Positions 57,256-64,000 of a stretch of DNA of 64,000 nt are shown piece by piece. The position numbers were made by a program, and so were the translations under genes. This stretch comes from Prorocentrum cordatum (Eukaryota; Sar; Dinophyceae; Prorocentrales; Prorocentraceae), in contig CAUYUJ010004760.1 in assembly GCA_963575745.1 (NCBI GenBank), forward strand, positions 1 to 64,000, given 5' to 3'. Numbering within the stretch: the stretch's first letter is position 1; the number at the start of each line of letters is the position of its first letter. The notes beneath the pieces were generated by a model. It was not told the origin of the DNA. It did no database searches and worked only from the letters and a program-made list of their open reading frames with translations.

Positions 57256-57544
57256 GCCGCACACACCCCACACCCTCTTCTGAGGGTCGGCGGAATGGGG
57301 CAAGTCTCTTGGACCAATCCCGCTAGATAACGACGGACAACAAAACGTTGTACTTTTTGGTCCGCGCGCCGAGACGAGCGGGCAACGGCCCTTCGGCCGT
57401 CCGTTGCGTACCTGCTTTGAGGAGCATGCCTGTCTTCACTGTCAAGGCTGGGTGCTGGAACAAAAAACTAACAGACACCCATAGCAGATGTTTGGACGGG
57501 CTCCTCAGGAGGACGCCAAGCGACACACCCGCGGTCGGACCTAG

Positions 57545-57710
57545 GCCAAAAGAACCTCCCTCAAGAACATGAGAACCTCCGCCAGCCAACATGAAGAGCA
57601 GTCGAGGGTACCCTCCCCCACGATGCACAATAACACCCAACAAACACGAGAACGTGAGGGTACCCTCCCCGAACCGACCTTGATCTTATGCCTCGGTCCG
57701 ACTGTACGCC
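57545..57710 (+). repeat. Dispersed repeat related to 16900-17265
   Basis: CACGATGCACAATAACACCC, AACAAACACGAG, GAGGGTACCCTCCCCGAACC and CCTCGGTCCG correspond to segments at 16980-17262. AGGGTACCCT itself is palindromic. 57260-58070 holds no supportable gene. Confidence 0.6.
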
Positions 57711-57957
57711 GATCCAGGCTCATCCTGAGCACAGGATTGGTGTCTAGGACCTCCCTGCTTGGCCAGGAAAGCCCACACACACCGACCTGGGGCCAACGAT
57801 CAAGCCAGCAAGGATCGATGAATGTGTATATGGTAGGTTTGTGTTGTGCCGACCCTGGCGTTGGTTTCTGACACCGCGCTGGCTCGTTCAAATTTGAATG
57901 ATAGGCCGTTTCCCAAACGTTAGATCGCTCAACATCGACCGATTCTGGGTCGCCGGC

Positions 57958-57977
57958 GGCGTTCAACGTTGAACGCC
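57958..57977. repeat. 20-bp perfect palindrome within a CCGGCGG context
   Basis: GGCGTTCAAC/GTTGAACGCC, flanked by GCCGGC on both sides, extends to an imperfect ~30-bp hairpin. Confidence 0.8.
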
Positions 57978-58320
57978 GGCGGCAAGGTCGCCGCCGGTCG
58001 ACACGACGCGGACCTACCATGTTTAGCGTCCTACGACTTTTGTACGCGAATGAAAATCGAAAGAAGAAAATTCAGCACCTACGGAACACTGGACAGGGCA
58101 GAACAGTGGTAGGCATGAAGGAACACGTGTGATTGCAAATCCGCCGACCCTGTCGGCGTGTGCGAGGGGCTTGGCTGTTCGAGTCGTCGTCTCCGTCGGT
58201 CGTCGCCTCCGTCGTCCCCTTTCCCTGCAGCTTCCTTCTCAAGCTCGTGAGCGAGAGAAAAATCTAGCAGTGTCGTAATCGAGTCGAAGGGAAGCCCCTT
58301 CCCTTTGATCCCTTCCCCAG

Positions 58321-58410
58321 AGGGGGGGGGGGTCCCGGGGGGGGTCCCGGGGGGGGGTCCCAGGGGTGGTCCCGGGGGGGTCCCGGGGGGGGTGGGGGGG
58401 CAGATTCGTT
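58321..58410 (+). repeat. GGGGGGGTCCC tandem repeat
   Basis: Six or seven units of a poly-G run plus TCCC. It precedes the CCAAGA array at 58440. The G-runs could form quadruplexes. Confidence 0.85.
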
Positions 58411-58439
58411 TTTCCTCGGGCGGCCTAGAAACCTCGAAA

Positions 58440-58686
58440 ACACTCCAAATGAGGTCCGAATGCCCAAGATGGCCCCCGAGACTGCCCAAGAGGGCCCCGA
58501 CTCGCCCAAAGATCTGCCGCAAACGCCCAAGACAGCCCCAAGACCGTCCAAGAAGCCTCCAAGACGTCCCAGGCCCCCTCCAACAGACCCCCAGGAAGCC
58601 CCAAGAGGCCCCCACGAGGCTTCCAGGCGGCCCCTAAGACCTTCCCAAGAGGCCCACAAACTACCCCCGAGAGGCCCCCAAGAGCG

Positions 58687-58726
<40 letters not shown>

Positions 58727-58730
58727 TTCA
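58440..58730 (+). repeat. CCAAGA array followed by (TCG)n
   Basis: CCCAAGATGGCCCC, GCCCAAGAGGGCCC, CGCCCAAGACAGCC, CGTCCAAGAAGCC units to about 58680, then twelve or so TCG units at 58688-58726. Confidence 0.8.
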
Positions 58731-58734
58731 GGGT

Positions 58735-59140
58735 CGGCGGCACCGGCCGTAAGGCCTTCGCAATATCCAAACACGAACAAAATCGAGCTGCTTGGGTGCA
58801 CGCTATGCTCGGGGTGACCTGCCCACCTCCGCGCCTATCCCTGACAATATGGTACACTATGTGCTGCCAGAGCAAAACGTATCGCACGCGCAATGCCTCA
58901 TACGCGCAACGTCGACACTGTGAGCCAGACGCGTGAACGCGAAACCCGTGATCAGATGTTCGCTGTGCCCGTCTTGCATCCAGGGCCGCGTAGCACGAAT
59001 CCTCCGCACCAGAAGTCTCAAACCGCAGCTACTATACCGAAGCAGGTTGTGAGCAGGCTCGATCGTGTAGCCAATCACGCCTCGGCTTGCGTACCACAAC
59101 TGCCCCAACACGAAATACAATGCAACTGTCCCAGCACTGT
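58735..59140 (-). other. 3' flank of the malic enzyme gene
   Basis: No further gene. Expected to hold the 3' UTR; dinoflagellate genes lack a recognisable AATAAA signal and none is seen. Confidence 0.4.
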
Positions 59141-61003
59141 CTACTTGCTGAGGTTACCTGGCTTCCACATCATCCCCTCCAGCGTGGCCCTCACCGAATC
59201 CGCATCTGCGCCAAGCGCCCGTCGCGCCAGGGACATCTTTTGCGCCTCCAGTACCACGGCGGTGGCGACATTGAGGTTCACAAGCTGCACTTGGTCCCGA
59301 TGAGGGATTACTCGGCCCTCGTCGAAGTCCTGCTGACTCAGGCTGTTCGCCACTGCCTCTGCGGCCACTAAAAAGAACCTTTCTGGGATGGTCCTCGCTT
59401 GGCAGCAAATGGCGCCGAAGGACATACCAGGGAAAATATACACGTTATTTACCTGCCCAGGCGATTGCCTCTTCCCCCCGACCTCGACAGCATCGAAGTG
59501 GGTCCCAGATCCGAAGATGGCAGCCCCGCTCGACCATCGATAGCAATCCACTGCCGTGATCTCTGATTGGGACTTCGGGTTCGAGAGAGCAAAAATGATG
59601 GGCCGCCCCCCGCTCCCGACACTCTTCATCATCCCGTCGACGACCTCCTTGGTGAAACAGTTCGGGGAGACACCCACGGCACCGACCAAGACTGTAGGCT
59701 TCACTGCGCGGATCACGTCGACGAGGCTCCCGCACGCGAACTTGGGTTTGCCCTTGTACGCAAGGGCCTTCTGCTCCTCGTTCTTGAACACGCCCTGAGA
59801 CCCATCCTGGGACACCCAAATGAGGCCCTTGGAACCGCAGATCAGCACACGGTGTTTCTCAACTCCGCCCTCGTTAAGGAGCAGATTTGCGGCGCCAATG
59901 TTGGCGGATCCCGCGCCGAAGAAGAGGAACGTCTCCTTCCTCAGCGCGCCGATTAGGTCAGCGCAATCGGGATGTTTGATCTTAATAGCTCCCATGATAC
60001 CAGCAACGGCTACTGCCGCGGTGCCCTGGATGTCGTCGTTGTAAGTCAAATACTTCTCCCGATACTCGGCGAGGAGCGGGAATGCGTCGTTGGAGTTGAA
60101 GTCCTCGAACTGCAAAAGGCAAGTGTCTCCGAACAGGTCGGTGGCCGCCACGAAGAGTTCCTGGATAATGTTTCCCTGTCCGTAGTAGCAAGAATTGACC
60201 ATCGTGCCGGCAGCGGACTTCTCCAGGTTGCGGTCCTGTTTCAGCCCCGTGTACAGGGGGTGCTCGCGGATCTCCAGCTTGTCCGTGTTCTTGGAAGAAT
60301 CACCGCAGCCCGCGTCGATGATGAGCGGAATGACGCGGTGCGGGCTGACCCCACCGCAGACCGTGTAGAGGTCGAGCTTGCCCACGGGAATGCCCATGCC
60401 CCAGGCGCCGAGGTCGCCCAAGCCGAGGATCCGGCCCCCATCGGAGAAGACGATGCAATCGCAGACCGGCCGCCCCTCGACATGCTCCAACTCCGCCCGC
60501 GCGTATTCGTCCAGGACCTCCCGGGCACGCCCGCGGTCGGCCACAGAGAGATAGCAACCGCGCCTGCTGAAGGGCAGCATCCCGTACTTCTGGCACACCT
60601 CCCCCACCGTTGGCGTGTACATGACCGGCAGCATCAGGGACGGCTGCCTCAGGATCGTCTCGTAATAGATGTCCAGGCTCTTGGCGTGCAGCGCCTTCAT
60701 CCACAAGTGCGCCCAGAGGTGGTGGTCCAACTGGATCATCGATCTCACCCTCGCGAGCGCGTCGTCCGCGCTCTTGACATCCGCCATGCCGCCGAGCATC
60801 TCCACCAGTGGAGCCAGCTCGGGCCGCCGGTTCCAGGCGGCGGGGCCACCAGCTTTCGCCACCTCCCTGGGCCATGAGAGGCGGCGGTCGGCGCCGCCGC
60901 CGGGAGCCTCCCTCCCGAGCTTCGGGTAGCAGATCATGCCGATGGGCATGCAGGCCACCTCGTCGTCGCACGGGGTCGTGGCAGCGGGCGTCTGGCACCA
61001 CAT
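59141..61003 (-). CDS. NADP-dependent malic enzyme (oxidative decarboxylating)
   Basis: A 620-residue intact frame from the ATG at 61003; the frame is open further upstream but has no earlier ATG. Catalyses malate + NADP to pyruvate + CO2 + NADPH. Signature regions in family order: LPVMYTPTVGEVCQKYG; CIVFSDGGRILGLGDLGAWG then MGIPVGKLDLY with the catalytic Lys; LQFEDFNSNDAFPLL (metal-binding Glu-Asp); YNDDIQGTAAVAVAG; the Rossmann motif FFGAGSANIGAANLL; FALSNPKSQSEIT; and VNNVYIFPGMSFGAI. Length is normal for eukaryotic or bacterial-type malic enzymes. I see no targeting peptide with confidence; the first ~20 residues (WCQTPAATTPCDDEVACMPI) are not typical of a plastid bipartite leader. NADP rather than NAD preference is inferred. 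No intron interrupts it, unlike the neighbouring multi-exon genes, so it may be a retrocopy or simply a highly expressed dinoflagellate gene. No spliced-leader relic is visible upstream. Confidence 0.93.
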   Translation of the reverse strand: MWCQTPAATTPCDDEVACMPIGMICYPKLGREAPGGGADRRLSWPREVAKAGGPAAWNRRPELAPLVEMLGGMADVKSADDALARVRSMIQLDHHLWAHLWMKALHAKSLDIYYETILRQPSLMLPVMYTPTVGEVCQKYGMLPFSRRGCYLSVADRGRAREVLDEYARAELEHVEGRPVCDCIVFSDGGRILGLGDLGAWGMGIPVGKLDLYTVCGGVSPHRVIPLIIDAGCGDSSKNTDKLEIREHPLYTGLKQDRNLEKSAAGTMVNSCYYGQGNIIQELFVAATDLFGDTCLLQFEDFNSNDAFPLLAEYREKYLTYNDDIQGTAAVAVAGIMGAIKIKHPDCADLIGALRKETFLFFGAGSANIGAANLLLNEGGVEKHRVLICGSKGLIWVSQDGSQGVFKNEEQKALAYKGKPKFACGSLVDVIRAVKPTVLVGAVGVSPNCFTKEVVDGMMKSVGSGGRPIIFALSNPKSQSEITAVDCYRWSSGAAIFGSGTHFDAVEVGGKRQSPGQVNNVYIFPGMSFGAICCQARTIPERFFLVAAEAVANSLSQQDFDEGRVIPHRDQVQLVNLNVATAVVLEAQKMSLARRALGADADSVRATLEGMMWKPGNLSK

Positions 61004-61562
61004 CTGGCCGACACTGTTTTCGGGCACCGAGGTCAGCCGGCGGTGGGCTGGCAGATGCAGAGTACCGAACGCCAAGGGGCAGCTGCAAATCCTCCTCGGG
61101 CCCAACGCCTTGAACTGCACGGTGCCTACCAAAGTCAGAATCTGTTCGCAAATGTCACCAGGAGGAGTGCGTCCGCTTTCAGCATGGGGGAGACGAGTTC
61201 TGAGGCAAACGGGTCCTGGACCCCAGGGCCTTCCCCCAAGACGAGATCTTCATCCTGACTCGTTTTCTGACAGTTCCGGGGCCCGTGGAGGGCCAAGAGA
61301 GCCCGACAACGGCGAAACACCTCAGGACCTGTTTCTCTCGGGACGCGTTGTCACCATGACGCGGCATGTGGTTTGGAAGCAACGCGTAAGTCACGCAGCC
61401 GACGGCAGAAGGGGACGGTCGTCATCCGACAAAGCCCGCCAGACACCAGCAGCAAAACGCAGCACGGTAACAGGTCAGACCGCCACTGGGGGTCGATCGA
61501 CTGGTACTGTTTTGTCCAAGGCGCGAGCGAGGCCACGACGAGCACAACATCGGGTGAGGATC

Positions 61563-61660
61563 CCGCGGCTCTGGAGGATGGCTCGGGGCCGCGGCCTTCT
61601 CAGAGCGTTCTGGAACGCTCTGAGCTCGTCCAGGAACGCTCTGGAACGGACTTATCCTCG
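61563..61660 (-). mobile_element. Palindromic element related to 23075-23206
   Basis: On the minus strand: GAGGATAAGTCCGTTCCAG, AGCGTTCCTGGACGAGC, TCAGAGCGTTCCAGAACGCT, CTGAGAAGGCCGCGGCC, CCATCCTCC. It parallels GGATAAATCGCTCCAGAACG... at 23075. More diverged and without clear ends. Confidence 0.5.
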
Positions 61661-61663
61661 TCT

Positions 61664-62145
61664 TGGCCACGTCCGATGTTTCTCACACGCGCCTCAGCAA
61701 GCGAAGCTCCTAGATTGCCCTGGACTTGTCCTGGAAACCATTCTGACAACTTCTTCGACGCGTCCGGCCGTGGTGACGGCCGCCACCTCCCCCCCCCCCC
61801 GAAGGCTTCGGCCCTGAGGCAACAGAAACGATGCAAACAAGCACTAAATTCCCAGCGACACCAACCGCAGAGGCCTCAGCGTCAGCCTTCTCCGCCACCG
61901 TGCCTTGTGCACGTCGACGCGTGGAAGAGTGCGAAGGGCCGTCTGGTAAGGCTTCTGTGCTCTACTCAGGGACCCCCCCTTCTCGTGTCTACCCGCATGC
62001 ATGCATCGCCCACCCTCTCGAGCCAACGATCCCTTGCAAAGAACAACGGGTCTGCGTTCCCGAAGCAACAATCCTTTGTTTAAAACGATGGATCCGCGTC
62101 CCGAACTTCAAAGAATGTCCATGCAGGCAGCCAAGGACAACAATG
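61664..62145. other. No gene seen
   Basis: Mixed sequence with a poly-C run at 61789-61800. No coding support. Confidence 0.4.
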
Positions 62146-62149
62146 TGGT

Positions 62150-62660
62150 CCAAGATGCCTCATAAGGGCCCAAGGTGCCTCCAAGACTGCCCAGAAGGGC
62201 CGCAAGAGGACCTCCAACAGGGTCCGAAGAAGCCAACATCATTTCTTCCCCTCGGTTGTTTGACATTGTTTTCCCACGGTTGTTTGAATGATTTTCACAA
62301 TCTCGCCTTTTTGGGTTTCCGTCAGCTCAAGACGGCGCAAGATGGCTCCACGATGGCCCCAAGACGGGCCAAGATACCCTCAAGAGTGTGCTAAGATGGT
62401 ACAGCGTCCCTCCCAAGATGGCCAGGCATCTAAGACGGCCTCCCGCGGGACCCAATACTGCGTAAGAAGGCCTTTTGATTGCCCAAGCGGCCCACGACGG
62501 CCTCCTGACTCCCACCATACGGACAAGACCGCGCCAAGACGGCCCAAGAGTCCCACATCGGCATAAGAGGGCCCCAAGAAAGATCAACAGGGCCCCAAGG
62601 GACCCCAAAATTGCATCACAAGAGGCCAAGGCAGGCTCAAGACGGCCCAGAAGAGTTTCA
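62150..62660 (+). repeat. CCAAGA array
   Basis: GGTCCAAGATGCC, GGGCCCAAGGTGCC, TCAAGACGGCGCAAGATGGC, CCCAAGACGGGCC, CCAAGACGGCCC, CCCAAGAGTCCC and CCCCAAGGGACCCC. It is interrupted by unrelated sequence at 62225-62320. Confidence 0.7.
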
Positions 62661-62721
62661 TGAACAGCTCATCATATGGTGGAAACGAATGGCGTAACAT
62701 GTGACGGCCTTCCTCTTCCAC

Positions 62722-62875
62722 ATCCTGCTCCTGCTGCTGCTGCTGCTGCTCCTCCTCCTCCTCATCATCATCAGCATCATCATCGTCATCATAATCCGCA
62801 GCACCAGCACCAGCATCATCAACAGCAGCATCATCATTAACATCATAATCAACATTATCATCACCAAATTTCATA
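62722..62875 (+). repeat. CTG/CTC/ATC microsatellite
   Basis: CTGCTG, then CTCCTC, then CATCATCATC with AGC and AAC variants. It follows the CCAAGA array. Confidence 0.85.
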
Positions 62876-63049
62876 ATTCGCCAGCCCAACGGGCAACACG
62901 CGTGCTAACATCTCTGGTGCGAATTTGAAAATGTTTCTGATTCGCGCGCGCGTGGCGGCCCCTGGGGGTCCCCAGCCACAGCCAGGTCCGGGCAGGTCCG
63001 GGTCAGAGATGTAGGAACTCCTGGGCGCAGCCTCGGAGGCCAACGGAGT

Positions 63050-63265
63050 GCACAAGTCGAACCAAGTTGGTCTCAAGGCGGCCAAAGAAGTGCCCAAGAC
63101 GCCCCACGAGGGCTCCAAGACGACCCCAAGGGGGCCCGAAAAGGCAAGACTCAATGATGTTGCTAAGGTTTCTGACCGATTTTGGTCTTACCGCCTTTTC
63201 GAGCTTCCGACCGCCCAAGACGGCCCAAAAGTGCCCCAAGACGGCCTCCCCAAGTTTGAAAATGG
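63050..63265 (+). repeat. CCAAGA array
   Basis: CCAAAGAAGTGCCCAAGACG, CTCCAAGACGACCCCAAG and GCCCAAGACGGCCC units, interrupted at 63140-63200. No microsatellite follows. Confidence 0.6.
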
Positions 63266-63317
63266 TTGGAAGGCCCAACCAGCAGTTTCGCCCCAGGCGA
63301 AACCCAGCTCCACCTCT

Positions 63318-63503
63318 GTTGTATCGTAGTAACGATAGTCCCAGTAGTAGGAGGTCGTCGCGGGAGCGACGGGCCATCTCAAGCGAAGGATGTTTTCGGT
63401 CTCGATGGCGAAATGGCACACCTCGCAGTGAGGTGTAATCAGATTTGGGCGGGCGGCCGCTGGAGCACAAACGGCCGCGGACACACGCTCGTGACCTCTC
63501 GCA
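63318..63503 (+). repeat. Dispersed ~190-bp repeat, copy 2
   Basis: Second copy of the repeat at 56713; see there. Confidence 0.6.
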
Positions 63504-63681
63504 TGTCTCCCAGCTCACTTTAGAATCGGGGGGAAGGGGGCGAAGCGGGAGCCCGCCGCTTCTATGCAGCAGGCACAGCAGCTACTATGTACCAAAGGGC
63601 AGCAAAAGGGCGGGGCCATAAGGAAGGTGGACCCGCGCGCAAGTTGCCTTGCCTGCGCCTTACTGTGCATGCGAGTACTCC

Positions 63682-63999
63682 TCAGGCGGCTGCAGACCGA
63701 GATGTCTGGCCAGCCCGATAAGGAGCATGACGCTTTAAATCATGCGTGAAGGGTTGCGTACGTCTTATGACCTGTAGGAGCATTTCTCGGTCGATGCTCC
63801 CCTTGGTGTGACCGTGCGCGGTCATATCGCGGGTGTTACACTCTTGAACACTGTGCACGATTCCTCGCTCCATCATCTGTCGCATCCAGCTGATGTGTCC
63901 TAAAAGAGTACACTCAGTCGGCTTCTTCAAATCTTTGCTTGACAAGGACTTAAAACCAGGCTCAGCAAGTGAACGACAGGCTTGCCAGGTGGCGTGCTT
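63682..63999 (-). pseudogene. Ty1/copia RNase H C-terminal remnant, runs off the window
   Basis: Open to the right edge of the window. Reads LSSKDLKKPTECTLLGHISW, MRQMMERGIVHSVQECNTRD, MTAHGHTKGSIDREMLLQVI and ends near 63682. The block V..CNTRDM-A---TKG---RE-L corresponds to the C-terminal RNase H region of copia-type pol in dinoflagellates (pattern usually W/V-DTRDM-AD-LTKG). The usual DxLTKG reads HGHTKG here, consistent with decay. The catalytic residues further N-terminal lie beyond the window. Independent of the gag remnant at 55-56.7 kb as far as can be told (same strand, but the malic enzyme lies between). Confidence 0.6.
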
Positions 64000-64000
64000 C

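Noticed and set aside
61004-61250. N-terminal extension of malic enzyme
   Set aside because: The frame is open to a stop near 61255 but contains no ATG; included only as possible 5' UTR or unmodelled exon.

Overview
This is nuclear DNA of a dinoflagellate. The decisive evidence is at 2329-2380 on the minus strand: a complete 22-nt dinoflagellate spliced leader followed by two truncated leader relics. Supporting evidence is the high GC content, very abundant microsatellites, mostly minus-strand coding in the right half, introns with GT or GC donors flanked by AG|G, and retroelement remnants of types typical of dinoflagellates. The GC level would suit a Prorocentrum-like genome better than a symbiodiniacean one, but that is inference. 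No rRNA, tRNA, CRISPR array or bacterial-style operon was seen. There is a 100-base assembly gap at 15024-15123.

Layout. (1) 0.4-2.4 kb: the 5' part of a non-LTR retrotransposon (ORF1 plus the start of the endonuclease), headed by the spliced-leader relics. (2) 2.4-18.5 kb: no gene I can support; tandem and dispersed repeats, long CCT/GGA tracts and the gap. (3) 18.6-24.4 kb: a decayed second non-LTR element with reverse-transcriptase motifs, interrupted by three smaller inverted-repeat elements. (4) 25.1-26.1 kb: CCT and ATT microsatellites. (5) 26.6-32.8 kb: many short minus-strand coding fragments in shifting frames, linked by a recurring in-frame 14-mer encoding AGQPA; one fragment resembles the RNA 2'-phosphotransferase (Tpt1/KptA) fold. 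(6) 34.0-53.0 kb: a minus-strand series of multi-exon genes. Only a sulfotransferase-like gene has a recognisable function; the rest look like lineage-specific dinoflagellate proteins (zinc-ribbon-like, HMG-box-like and helical segments). (7) 53.7-56.7 kb: a second AGQPA block merging into a degraded Ty1/copia-type gag. (8) 59.1-61.0 kb: an intact, intronless NADP-malic enzyme, the only clear housekeeping gene. (9) the right edge: a Ty1/copia RNase H remnant.

The strongest candidates for something new are: the leader-tagged LINE copy; a composite dispersed repeat made of an 11-bp-period CCAAGA array, a trinucleotide microsatellite and a conserved 3' block; the in-frame AGQPA 14-mer family; and the nested inverted-repeat insertions. 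Family assignments come from motif recognition alone; no database search was possible.
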